A stretch of DNA of 64,000 nucleotides from CAYVIB01 sp964451365 (GTDB lineage Bacteria; Pseudomonadota; Gammaproteobacteria; Pseudomonadales; Cellvibrionaceae): contig CAYVIB010000017.1 in NCBI GenBank assembly GCA_964451365.1, positions 1-64,000 on the forward strand, given 5' to 3'. The position numbers were made by a program, and so were the translations under genes. Below, piece after piece: positions 16,875 through 25,466 of the stretch; position 1 is the first letter of the stretch, and the number at the start of each line of letters is the position of its first letter. The notes under the pieces were generated by a model. That model was not told where the DNA came from. It saw only the letters and a list, made by a program, of their open reading frames with translations, and made no database searches.

Positions 16875-19800
16875 GTGCCGCTTTTGTCCGAATCTTCGTC
16901 AGTCAACGATCAACGCGCGCTGTTGCGGAAAAAACTATACGCCGATGAAGATACCTGCGTTGAAACTCTTCTCGCCGATTCAAACCTGGACCCGGATATT
17001 CGTCGCCAAGCGCTGAACACCGGGCGCGAGTTGGTATACAAATGTCGCGAACAAAGCGATCACCAGGAAACGCTGGATGCCTTTCTCCAGGAGTTTGGCC
17101 TGTCAAACAGGGAGGGCGTGGCGCTGATGTGCCTGGCGGAATCCCTGTTGCGTGTGACGGATGCGGATACCGCCGACGAACTTATCGCCGAAAAACTTAC
17201 CGCCGGCGAGTGGGTAAAACACCTGGGCCATTCCGAATCCCTTTTTGTCAACGCTTCCACCTGGGGCCTGATGCTTTCCGGCACGGTAATTACCTTGGAC
17301 CGGGAAACCCGGGAGCAGCCGGCTTCGTGGATCAAAAAGCTGGTTCATCGCGCGGGCGAGCCGGTAATACGGCGGGCGGTACTGCACGCAATGCGCATTA
17401 TGGGTGGCCAGTACATACTCGGCCGCAATATCGAAGAGGCGCGCAAGCGCGGACCGAAAATCAATCGCAAGGGAACACGGTTTTCCTTCGATATGCTTGG
17501 CGAAGGTGCGCGCACAAAAGTGCAGGTACACCGTTATCGCGAAGCTTACCTTCATGCCATTCAGAGTATCGGCAAGGCGAACGACAGCGAACCGGTGGAA
17601 GAAACCAATGGCATTTCCATCAAACTTTCAGCGTTGCACCCCCGTTACGAAATCAATCAACGCCCAAGAGTAATGGCGGAACTGTTGCCGGTATTGCTTG
17701 AACTTGCGCAGCAGGCGCGGCAATTCAATATTGGCCTGGCGATTGATGCGGAGGAAGTTGAACGTCTCGATATTTCGCTGGATTTATTCGAGGCCCTGGC
17801 GCGCGAACCGTCGCTGCAAAATTGGGACGGCCTGGGCTTGGTTGTTCAGGCTTACCAAAAGCGGGCGCCTTACGTTATCGATTGGCTGACAACGCTGGCC
17901 CGTGAAACCGGACGCAGGTTCATGGTGCGCCTGGTCAAGGGCGCATACTGGGATCGCGAAATTAAACGCGCGCAGGAATTAGGGGTGGAGGATTACCCGG
18001 TTTTTACCCGCAAGGCGAACACCGACTTAAGTTACTATTGTTGCGCCGGAAAATTATTGAGCGCAAGCGATGTAATTTACCCGCAGTTTGCCACCCACAA
18101 CGCCTACACCATCGGACAGATTCTGGCGTTGGCAAAAGACCAACCGTTCGAACTTCAACGCCTTCATGGCATGGGTCATCTGTTGTACGAACAGTTGGCA
18201 AAAATACATCCGGATATTCCGGTTCGGGTCTACGCGCCGGTGGGCGCGCATAAAGACCTGCTGCCTTACCTTGTGCGGCGTTTGCTGGAAAACGGTGCCA
18301 ACAGCTCCTTCGTCAATCGTTTTATGAGTCGCGAAACACCGGTCGAGAAACTGATAGAAGATCTACACGATCGCATCGGCGAGCTGGATTCGTATCGCCA
18401 TCCGGCGCTGGGAAAACCGGTCGCGCTTTTTGAAGCCGCCGATCCGCCGCGAAAAAATTCGCCCGGAATGGATTTGACTGACCCTGTTTCCGCCACTCAA
18501 ATACTGGAACAACTCCGGCAAAAAAAGATTGAAAATTATTCTTTGGGTCCGGTTGTAAACGGTGAGCTGATTGCCGGAGAAATACCTGTAGTCAGTTCGG
18601 CGGATTGTGGTTTGAAAGTTGGTGCCAGCTACGATGCCACTATTGAACAGATAGAAAAAGCCATCGATATCGCCAACCAGGCACAACCGGAATGGAATGC
18701 AGTGGGAGGCGAAAACCGCGCCTCAATTATCGAAAATATTGCAACGACACTGGAACGTGAAACACCGACACTCCTTTATTTAATCAGTCACGAAGCCGGC
18801 CGCACACTGCCGGACGCGGTAAGCGAAATTCGCGAGGCAATCGATTTTTGCTATTACTATGCCGCGATTGCACGCCGCCAGTTCGGAAAACCGCGGATAC
18901 TGATGGGACCGACCGGCGAGCATAACGAGCTGAGCCTTTGTGGGCGCGGTGTGTTTGCCTGCATCAGCCCATGGAATTTCCCGCTGGCGATTTTTACCGG
19001 GCAGATAGTTGCCGCGCTTGCAGCGGGAAACAGTGTGGTCGCCAAGCCGGCGGAGCAGACGCCGTTGATAGCGTCATACGTCACGCGGCTTATGCATCGT
19101 GCCGGCATACCGAAAAATATTTTGCACCTTGTTACCGGCGATGGCGCGACGGTGGGTAAAATTCTTCTCAGCGATTCGCGCCTTGCCGGCGTCGCTTTTA
19201 CCGGCTCCACCGAGACGGCAAAAATTATCGACCGCCAGTTGTCGCAACGCGAAGGGCCGATCATTCCGTTTATTGCCGAAACCGGCGGCATCAATGCCAT
19301 GATTGTCGATTCCACCGCATTGCCTGAGCAGGTTGTCGACGATGTGATTACCTCCGCCTTTAAAAGCGCCGGCCAGCGTTGTTCCGCATTGAGAGTACTT
19401 TATTTGCAGGAGGAAAATGCCGACCAGATTATGGACCTGTTAAAAGGCGCTTGCGATGAATTGACAGTGGGCTTTCCGTGGCAGCTGGAATGCGATATCG
19501 GACCGGTTATCGACAGGGAGGCGCTACAAAATCTGCGCGGGCATATCGAGCAATTGGATCGGCAGGGCAAATTAATTTATCGCTATCAAAAGAATATACC
19601 GGAGAATGGAATCTTTATCGGCCCTCATATTGCGGAACTGAAAAATATTTCCGAGCTGTCGGGGGAGGTTTTTGGCCCCGTGTTGCATGTCATTCGTTTT
19701 TCCTCCAAGTCGCTGCCGCAAATAATTCGCGATATCGATAACACTGGCTATGGCCTGACGCTGGGTATCCACAGCCGAATCGAAAAACGCGCCGAGGAAA

Positions 19801-20015
19801 TATTCCGCCAGACGCGCGTAGGCAATACTTATGTTAACCGAAATATGATTGGCGCGGTGGTGGGAGTGAATCCCTTCGGCGGTGTCGGTCTGTCGGGAAC
19901 AGGACCGAAAGCCGGAGGCCCGCATTACCTGCTTCGGTTTGCCACCGAACGAACCCGGACGGTGAATACCACGGCTACCGGTGGTAATACGGAGTTATTT
20001 CAGAATATTCAATAA
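16875..20015 (+). CDS. putA: Bifunctional proline dehydrogenase / P5C dehydrogenase PutA
   Basis: This 1046-residue enzyme oxidises proline to glutamate in two steps. Residues ~75-500 hold the FAD-dependent proline dehydrogenase barrel (NGISIKLSALHPRYE, GLAIDAEEVERLDISL, RLVKGAYWDREIKRAQ, and RRLLENGANSSFVNR). Residues ~560-1030 hold the NAD-dependent aldehyde dehydrogenase (CISPWNFPLAIFTGQ, FTGSTETAKII, ETGGINAMIVD with the catalytic Glu, and SAGQRCSALRVL with the nucleophile near Cys836). It is the short PutA class without an N-terminal ribbon-helix-helix domain, so it should not repress its own gene. The start is GTG 16875 or TTG 16884; ACGAGG lies better spaced from the latter. Confidence 0.95.
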   Translation: MPLLSESSSVNDQRALLRKKLYADEDTCVETLLADSNLDPDIRRQALNTGRELVYKCREQSDHQETLDAFLQEFGLSNREGVALMCLAESLLRVTDADTADELIAEKLTAGEWVKHLGHSESLFVNASTWGLMLSGTVITLDRETREQPASWIKKLVHRAGEPVIRRAVLHAMRIMGGQYILGRNIEEARKRGPKINRKGTRFSFDMLGEGARTKVQVHRYREAYLHAIQSIGKANDSEPVEETNGISIKLSALHPRYEINQRPRVMAELLPVLLELAQQARQFNIGLAIDAEEVERLDISLDLFEALAREPSLQNWDGLGLVVQAYQKRAPYVIDWLTTLARETGRRFMVRLVKGAYWDREIKRAQELGVEDYPVFTRKANTDLSYYCCAGKLLSASDVIYPQFATHNAYTIGQILALAKDQPFELQRLHGMGHLLYEQLAKIHPDIPVRVYAPVGAHKDLLPYLVRRLLENGANSSFVNRFMSRETPVEKLIEDLHDRIGELDSYRHPALGKPVALFEAADPPRKNSPGMDLTDPVSATQILEQLRQKKIENYSLGPVVNGELIAGEIPVVSSADCGLKVGASYDATIEQIEKAIDIANQAQPEWNAVGGENRASIIENIATTLERETPTLLYLISHEAGRTLPDAVSEIREAIDFCYYYAAIARRQFGKPRILMGPTGEHNELSLCGRGVFACISPWNFPLAIFTGQIVAALAAGNSVVAKPAEQTPLIASYVTRLMHRAGIPKNILHLVTGDGATVGKILLSDSRLAGVAFTGSTETAKIIDRQLSQREGPIIPFIAETGGINAMIVDSTALPEQVVDDVITSAFKSAGQRCSALRVLYLQEENADQIMDLLKGACDELTVGFPWQLECDIGPVIDREALQNLRGHIEQLDRQGKLIYRYQKNIPENGIFIGPHIAELKNISELSGEVFGPVLHVIRFSSKSLPQIIRDIDNTGYGLTLGIHSRIEKRAEEIFRQTRVGNTYVNRNMIGAVVGVNPFGGVGLSGTGPKAGGPHYLLRFATERTRTVNTTATGGNTELFQNIQ

Positions 20016-20084
20016 CAGGGAAACTGTAATAACGTCGAAGTTCGTCATGTAAGATACCTGTGGGAAGGCCAGGAAGTGGTCATC

Positions 20085-20143
20085 TTCGCGTAGCGGAGAT
20101 CCAGGAGGTAGCGGCAAGCTTTCCTGGATGTCCGCTACGCGAA
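20085..20143. repeat. Strong hairpin downstream of putA
   Basis: Arms 20085-20106 and 20122-20143 (22 bp, one mismatch; TTCGCGTAGCGGA...) enclose a 15-base loop. No T-run follows, so it is more REP-like than a standard terminator. The rest of 20016-20389 shows no gene. Confidence 0.65.
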
Positions 20144-20389
20144 CAGGACGCCAGCAGGAAGAGTGGATGGCTGTTGATAGGGAAATTATTCAGGATGATA
20201 GTGGGTGGCCGCCGGGGTGACGACATTCTGGTGACCCCATTCCTTTCCTTAAGGGCACTTGTCTATACATGAATTTTTTCCGGATACCGCCGGAAGAATG
20301 TATACTGCTTCAAAAATCCGATGGCGCATTGGGGCAATATATAAGTCCGCGCACCGGCGGATTAAATCGAATCTACATTGGGAGTAATT

Positions 20390-20620
20390 ATGCCGATAAG
20401 AAAATGGGTGCTGCAGGCCTGTATCGCACTGCCAGTACTATTTTTACTGTTTGCATCGATACAGTACTTTAAGGGAAAGCCGCTGGAGTACTCACTGGAA
20501 TTCGGCGCTTTCTGGAGTGCGGTCAGTATTACGATATTTTTTGCCAGTCGCGTCTATTACTTCAAGAAAGGCATGGCTTGCAAAGTCTGTAACGATGTCC
20601 CAAACGAAGAAAACTCCTGA
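20390..20620 (+). CDS. Small membrane protein
   Basis: This 76-residue protein starts at MPIRKWVLQACIALP, with GGAG 5 bp upstream. It has two predicted transmembrane helices (about 8-25 and 37-55) and a short C-terminal tail with a CKVC pair that could bind metal or form a disulfide. I recognise no family. It converges on the M28 peptidase gene; a GC-rich palindrome (GCCGGC...GCCGGC) near 20657-20680 lies between them. Confidence 0.6.
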   Translation: MPIRKWVLQACIALPVLFLLFASIQYFKGKPLEYSLEFGAFWSAVSITIFFASRVYYFKKGMACKVCNDVPNEENS

Positions 20621-20690
20621 GGAAGAAAACTCCAGAGAAAGGAACACGAATCGCGCCGGCTGTCCGCCGGCAACCGGCACGAATAAATTA

Positions 20691-22385
20691 TTACTGTTGC
20701 TTTCGCGATTCTTCCCTGATCGCTTTGAACTCACTGCCTCCCGTCCATTGCGGCCAGGAATTTTCCATACTCAATTGATAGCCCACATCAAAGTACAACT
20801 GCAAATCCTGCGCGGCGCCGCGTAAGTTCCAGTCCGGATTCCATTCGTCGGAGGGTTTGTGGTAATGCTCACGCGTATATTCCTCTTTTTTCTCCCGGCC
20901 CCAGTCGGCGCCAAATTCCAGATTTTCGATACCGGACTTCGCGTACATGGCCGGAATACCAATTTTCGCCAAACTGAAATGATCGGAGCGGTAGTACAAA
21001 CCCTTCTCCGGTGAATCCTCGGGTACCAGTTTGCGGTCCTGCTTTTCGGCCGCCGTGGCGAGGTATTCATCCAGTTCGCTGTTGCCGTAGCCGATCACCG
21101 TTACGTCCCCGGTGGGACCGAAAATATTCAGTGAATCCATATTCAGGGCGGCCACCGTCTTTTCCGGTGGGAACACCGGATGCTCGGCGTAATATTTTGA
21201 ACCCAGCAGGCCGGACTCCTCGCTGGTAGTGGCCAGGAATAATATGGAGCGCTTGGGTGGCGGGGAGGCTTTCATAAAGCTTTCCGCCAGGCCCAGCAGA
21301 CCGGCAATGCCTGTGGCGTTGTCGACGGCGCCGTTATAAATATTGTCCCCTTCCATGTCGGGGTTCTTGCCCAGGTGATCCCAATGGGCGGTGTAGATAA
21401 TGGCTTCGCGCGGCGATTCCGTGCCGGGGATCAGCGCCAGCACATTGCGGGACTGGGAATGACGAATGGTGGCCTGTAGTTGAATGTCTGCCTTGAGGTT
21501 GAGCGGAACCGGTTTGAAACCGCGCGTTGCGGCGGAAACGACGGCCTGGTTGTAGTCGAGACCGGCCAGGGTAAACAAGGTGCGCGCGGCCCCGCTGGTG
21601 ATCCAGGCCTCAATATTGCACCTGGACAGGTTTCGGTCTTTTGATGTGAGGGTTACCTGTGTGCCCGACCAGGAGCCGGTGACGACTTCCCAGGGATAAC
21701 CGGCGGCGCCGGTTTCGTGGATGATAATGGCCCCGGCCGCGCCCTGCCGGGCCGCCTCTTCATATTTATAGGTCCAGCGGCCGTAGTAGGTCATGGTGGT
21801 GCCGTTGAACAGGCTTTTATCCTGCGTGGCGTAGCCGGGATCGTTGACCAGCATCACCACGGTTTTGTCCTTTACGTCCAGGCCTTCGTAATCATTCCAG
21901 TTGTATTCCGGTGCAACGATGCCGTAACCCACAAAAACCAGGTCGCTGTTCGTGACACCGGTTTTTTCCACCTGTTGTTGCGTGCTCGCTATCATCTGTT
22001 CGCCGTATTTAAGCGCGAGGTTGGCATCATCGTTGGCAATATGTAGCGCCGTATCCGGTGAAACGGTGATCTGGGTAACCGGCACCTGCTGAACCCATTG
22101 GTTATTGTTGCCGGGCCGGGTGCCGAGCGCGGCGAACTGGTCGCGCAGGTAGTTGACGGTTTTCTCCTCTCCGGGAGTTGCAGGCGCCCGGCCCTCGAAT
22201 TCATCCGAGCTGAGCACGGGCACATGAGTACGCAAGGTATTTTCGAACAGCGCAAGTTGTCCGTCCGGCATACCGGCGGCTTCCGCGATCGTTTCATTCA
22301 CCGGCTCCGTTTGATCCTTGCTTTCGCAACCGGTAACGACAAGAAAAAAAATTGCACTCAAAAGGGCGAACAAACAGTTTTTCAT
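20691..22385 (-). CDS. M28-family zinc aminopeptidase, lipoprotein
   Basis: This 564-residue protein has a lipobox (VVTGC, Cys20). It contains an inserted PA domain (about 130-290: LVFVGYGIVAPEYNWNDYEGLDVKDKTVV, GAAGAIIIHE) and an M28 catalytic domain. The zinc-site motifs are TAHWDHLG, NGAVDNATGIAGLL, LFLATTSEESGLLGS with the general-base and bridging glutamates, ALNMDSLN, and RSDHFSLAKIGIPA with the last His. Such enzymes remove N-terminal residues from peptides in the periplasm or at the cell surface. It is 25 bp downstream of the lysE-like gene on the same strand and may be cotranscribed. Confidence 0.92.
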   Translation of the reverse strand: MKNCLFALLSAIFFLVVTGCESKDQTEPVNETIAEAAGMPDGQLALFENTLRTHVPVLSSDEFEGRAPATPGEEKTVNYLRDQFAALGTRPGNNNQWVQQVPVTQITVSPDTALHIANDDANLALKYGEQMIASTQQQVEKTGVTNSDLVFVGYGIVAPEYNWNDYEGLDVKDKTVVMLVNDPGYATQDKSLFNGTTMTYYGRWTYKYEEAARQGAAGAIIIHETGAAGYPWEVVTGSWSGTQVTLTSKDRNLSRCNIEAWITSGAARTLFTLAGLDYNQAVVSAATRGFKPVPLNLKADIQLQATIRHSQSRNVLALIPGTESPREAIIYTAHWDHLGKNPDMEGDNIYNGAVDNATGIAGLLGLAESFMKASPPPKRSILFLATTSEESGLLGSKYYAEHPVFPPEKTVAALNMDSLNIFGPTGDVTVIGYGNSELDEYLATAAEKQDRKLVPEDSPEKGLYYRSDHFSLAKIGIPAMYAKSGIENLEFGADWGREKKEEYTREHYHKPSDEWNPDWNLRGAAQDLQLYFDVGYQLSMENSWPQWTGGSEFKAIREESRKQQ

Positions 22386-22410
22386 CGTGCGTTCCTTTTC
22401 TGGAGAGTTT

Positions 22411-23043
22411 TCATTTATCCGAAAGCGGGTCGAAAAGAAGTTTAAGCGCTATTAAAACCAGGACGCCGCCGAAAATCCGGTTGAGGATAACCTCGCGCCG
22501 CTTGAACAGCGCCAGCACCGTTGGTAGCGAAATGGCAATCGCCACCAGGAAATACCAGCCGGCATCGATGGCCATTGCGGTAAACACCATAATGGATTTT
22601 TCGCTCCAGGTGAACGCCGGCCGCAAAAACTGGCTGAACAGCGCGGTGAAGAACAACAGGACCTTTGGATTAAGGAAAGCAATTAAAAAGCCATCGCGCG
22701 CACTGCCCCACAACGATGAAGAAGCGCGGGGCAGTTGTTCGAAAGACACATCGGTGGAGCCGCCTTTGCCGCGCAACAGCTGTACGGCAATATAGAGCAG
22801 GAAGGCGACGCCCGCCCAGCGAAGCGCGAGTAACAGCCATGACGACTGTACCGCAAACCCCAGCCCCGCAACAGTGATTGCCGCGTAAATGCCGATCCCC
22901 ACGCCGTGTGCCAGCCCGGCAACAATACCGCCGAAGCGGCCATTCTTTACCGTTTGCCGCACCACGACCACAAAACTGGGGCCGGGGGATATTGCGCCCA
23001 GGCCGCAGACGGTTACAATCATCAACCATTCAGAAAATTCCAT
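22411..23043 (-). CDS. LysE/RhtB-family amino-acid exporter
   Basis: This 210-residue inner-membrane protein has about six helices and the family start (MIVTVCGLGAISPGPSFVVVVRQTVKNGRFGGIVAGLAHGVG), with the conserved SPGP motif. LNPKVLLFFTALFSQFL is the second LysE signature. It would export an amino acid or a related small metabolite by proton antiport. It lies just upstream of the M28 peptidase, which fits a peptide-breakdown/amino-acid-efflux pairing, though that is inference. Confidence 0.92.
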   Translation of the reverse strand: MEFSEWLMIVTVCGLGAISPGPSFVVVVRQTVKNGRFGGIVAGLAHGVGIGIYAAITVAGLGFAVQSSWLLLALRWAGVAFLLYIAVQLLRGKGGSTDVSFEQLPRASSSLWGSARDGFLIAFLNPKVLLFFTALFSQFLRPAFTWSEKSIMVFTAMAIDAGWYFLVAIAISLPTVLALFKRREVILNRIFGGVLVLIALKLLFDPLSDK

Positions 23044-23159
23044 TGTTCCCTTACATTTGGAGTGAGTTTAGAACCGCGTGAATCTTGCCGGGTCCAATGT
23101 TACTGATGTGTTCCTGTAAGCGATAGAATATTTTTGGTAGTGGAAAGAGGTTGATCAGC

Positions 23160-23324
23160 ATGGTGGCCAACGATACAGAGTGGCAGAGGCATTCCGACGA
23201 ATGGGTAAAGCAAACCGACGAATCCCGCAAACGCAAAGAAGCGCGCGAAAAGAGAAAGCAGGAGGCTGATAAATCCAAAGCCGTCAACGCGGAAAACGCC
23301 GGGGCAAATGACGTATTGAAGTAG
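23160..23324 (+). CDS. Small highly charged hypothetical protein
   Basis: A 54-codon frame starts MVANDTEWQRHSDEW with AAAGAGG 9 bp before the ATG and ends TAG at 23322-23324. The product is rich in Lys, Glu, Arg and Asp in a helical, coiled-coil-like pattern (ESRKRKEAREKRKQEADK) and has no signal peptide. It lies convergent to the NYN-domain gene and divergent from the lysE-like gene. No family is recognised; the good ribosome binding site argues that it is expressed. Confidence 0.5.
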   Translation: MVANDTEWQRHSDEWVKQTDESRKRKEAREKRKQEADKSKAVNAENAGANDVLK

Positions 23325-23332
23325 GTCGGTAA

Positions 23333-24085
23333 TCAGCTGGCAGGTGTTTCCGCGTTTCGGGTTTTTACAAACAAATGGACATTCGATGAGCCGGGACTGA
23401 CCTGCTCTTCCCGCAGTTCGATATAACTCAGTGATTTAACCAACCGCCCCAGCTTTTCATAACCGTAATTGCGCGGATCGAATGAAGGGTTGTTCTTGTT
23501 GATATAGTCTCCCACGCCCGCCAGCGGTGCCCAGCCGTCTTCTTTCGATACCGCATTGATGGCGGAAGTGACGATATTTTTAAGCACTTTGTTGACTGAC
23601 TCATCCTTGCGTTTACCGCGCCCGCGGTTTTTTGCCGTGGGCTGTTTATTGAGAATTTCCGTATAAACGAATTTATCGCAGGCGGAAACAAAAGGCTCCG
23701 GTGTTTTTTCTTCACCGAAGCCGTAGACGGTTAATCCCGATTCCCGGATGCGGGTGGCGAGGCGAGTAAAGTCGCTGTCCGATGACACCAGGCAGAAACC
23801 GTCCAGGTAGCCTTCGTGCAAAAGATCCATGGCGTCGATAATCAGGGCGGAATCCGTTGCGTTTTTTCCGGTGGTGTAACTGAATTGCTGGACCGGTTGA
23901 ATCGCATATTTGTGCAGGTGTTCCTTCCAGCCTCGCAGGTGTGTGGTAGTCCAGTCCCCGTAGGCGCGCTTGACGCTGGCGATTCCGAATTTGGCCACCT
24001 CCGCAAGTAACTCGGCGGCAAGAGATGCCTGCGCGTTATCCGCATCAATCAGTACCGCCAGCTTTTTGCTTTCGTTATCGGGCAT
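23333..24085 (-). CDS. NYN-domain (LabA/DUF88) nuclease-like protein with OST-HTH/LOTUS
   Basis: This 250-residue protein starts at MPDNESKK (GTG 24091 is an alternative). The NYN domain (about 8-145) shows the conserved acidic pattern of PIN-like nucleases: VLIDADNAQ, KNATDSALIIDAMDLL, and GFCLVSSDSDFTRLATRIRESG with GFGEEKTPEPFVSAC. After a basic linker (KNRGRGKRKDE) comes an OST-HTH/LOTUS-like domain (about 170-245: DGWAPLAGVGDYINK..., GYEKLGRLVKSLSYIELRE). The combination is known in LabA-like bacterial proteins and suggests RNA binding and cleavage. The target is unknown. Confidence 0.88.
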   Translation of the reverse strand: MPDNESKKLAVLIDADNAQASLAAELLAEVAKFGIASVKRAYGDWTTTHLRGWKEHLHKYAIQPVQQFSYTTGKNATDSALIIDAMDLLHEGYLDGFCLVSSDSDFTRLATRIRESGLTVYGFGEEKTPEPFVSACDKFVYTEILNKQPTAKNRGRGKRKDESVNKVLKNIVTSAINAVSKEDGWAPLAGVGDYINKNNPSFDPRNYGYEKLGRLVKSLSYIELREEQVSPGSSNVHLFVKTRNAETPAS

Positions 24086-24250
24086 ATACACCGTCCTCTA
24101 TTGACTTCTTTTCCACCTTTGGACAGACAGTTGCGGGAATTTGATCCCGCGTGTGCGGGATAAGATTGGGAGCCTTGCATCTACAGGTCGGTCCGTCGGT
24201 CCGGCTTCCCCATGCAGCGAAAAGTGGTTTGAGACTTTACCAGGGCTTGC

Positions 24251-24625
24251 CTAATCCCTGGAAACGAGGCTGGCGCCATCGGCAACAGGCACGTCTTTAA
24301 GTTCGTAGGGGTCCACTCCTTCGAGACAACCGATATTGATAGCGCACATGTAAGGGTTTGATGGCAGCAGGTGGTGAGTGCTTATGCCGCATATCGAACA
24401 GAAGTAGTGCCGGGCCACCATGGTGTTAAACTGGTAGCCGCCGAGCTTGTCCCTGCCACGGATTATTCTTACTCTTTCCAGCGGTACATTGGCAACAATA
24501 GTGCCTTTTCTTCTGCATAAAGAACAGTTACAGCGGCGAACTTCCTCAAGCCCATTGGGCAGCTCCACTTCAAGCTCGATTGCTCCACAATGGCAGGTCG
24601 CTGTATGTACCGGCTTAATTTCCAT
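24251..24625 (-). CDS. GFA (CENP-V/glutathione-dependent formaldehyde-activating) family protein
   Basis: This 124-residue beta-tent protein has the zinc-binding cysteine sets of the family: CHCGAIELEVELP, CNCSLCRRKG, and YFCSICGISTHH. In family members two zinc ions are bound, and some add glutathione to formaldehyde. The actual substrate of most bacterial GFA proteins is unknown. It is monocistronic as far as can be seen, with GGAGCAAGG just upstream of the ATG. Confidence 0.9.
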   Translation of the reverse strand: MEIKPVHTATCHCGAIELEVELPNGLEEVRRCNCSLCRRKGTIVANVPLERVRIIRGRDKLGGYQFNTMVARHYFCSICGISTHHLLPSNPYMCAINIGCLEGVDPYELKDVPVADGASLVSRD

Positions 24626-24997
24626 ACCTTGCTCCTGTCGCCCCTCATCAATTATCTAAAATGTGCTGTAGTTTACATTAATATCGCAAACTTCTCCGAA
24701 AGTCCAAAACATTTTTTAAATCCCGTGGCGTTAGTTTTAATTGAAAATTAATTCCACATAATTTTATTAGCCTGCCGGGCGAATCGTGCAAATTGTTAAG
24801 TGCCTGCCACAATTTTTTACATTTCGCCGCACCGCGATTAAAAGGTTTTTGGGCAAGATATATTTTTGCAAGTCTGCTGCAAGGAAATTGCATGGTCTTT
24901 GACAGGGCGATGAAATGGGGCCGCTGTTGCGCGGAAAATTCACCCTGTGAAAAACAGGTGAACAGGGGGAGGGAGGGCGCAAATGCCCTCCGATGGA
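24626..24997. other. Intergenic region, no gene supported
   Basis: A 107-codon minus frame spans most of it (24678-25001), but it lacks a ribosome binding site and family features, and it overlaps the thioesterase stop. I treat it as fortuitous. AT-rich stretches near 24660-24760 probably serve the GFA promoter. Confidence 0.4.
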
Positions 24998-25396
24998 TCA
25001 ATCGTCCTTGGGCACCGGCCGGGTGCGACCGGAGTCATCGATTGCCACGTAAACAAATTCGCCTTCTGTAACTTTTTGCTGCGCGTTTTTATCGTACTGC
25101 TTGACCCAGACTTCGATTAAAACCTTTATTGATGAGCGTCCGATTTCCAGCACTTCGCAGTAGCAGCCAACGGCGGAACCGACCGGAACAGGTCTGAGAA
25201 AAGCCATGCTGCCAACCGCGACGGTGGTTACCCGGCCGCGGGCAATTTCGCGGGCGGCGATGGCGCCCGCCAGATCCATTTGCGACATCAGCCAGCCGCC
25301 AAACACATCGCCGTTGGAATTGGTATCTTTGGGCAATGCGAGAGTCTGTAAAACCAACTCGCCATTGGGTAAGGGTTCTTCATCGATATTGGGCAT
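24998..25396 (-). CDS. yciA: Acyl-CoA thioesterase, YciA-type hotdog fold
   Basis: This 132-residue hotdog-fold protein hydrolyses acyl-CoA to free acid and CoA. Family signs are LPKDTNSNGDVFGGWLMSQMDLAGAIAA, with the Asn and Asp catalytic residues, then TTVAVGSMAFLRPVPVGSAV and GEFVYVAIDDSGR. YciA-type enzymes form hexamers with a broad acyl range. It is followed downstream by nothing on its strand for 370 bp and preceded by the TRAP permease genes. Confidence 0.92.
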   Translation of the reverse strand: MPNIDEEPLPNGELVLQTLALPKDTNSNGDVFGGWLMSQMDLAGAIAAREIARGRVTTVAVGSMAFLRPVPVGSAVGCYCEVLEIGRSSIKVLIEVWVKQYDKNAQQKVTEGEFVYVAIDDSGRTRPVPKDD

Positions 25397-25466
25397 ACTT
25401 TTTCCTTTTACTGCGTTGACACAGGAAAAAATAACTCTGTTAACACATTGTTATTTTTTGAAAGTG

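Noticed and set aside
24678..25001. 107-codon minus-strand frame
   Set aside because: No ribosome binding site, no family likeness, overlaps the thioesterase stop.
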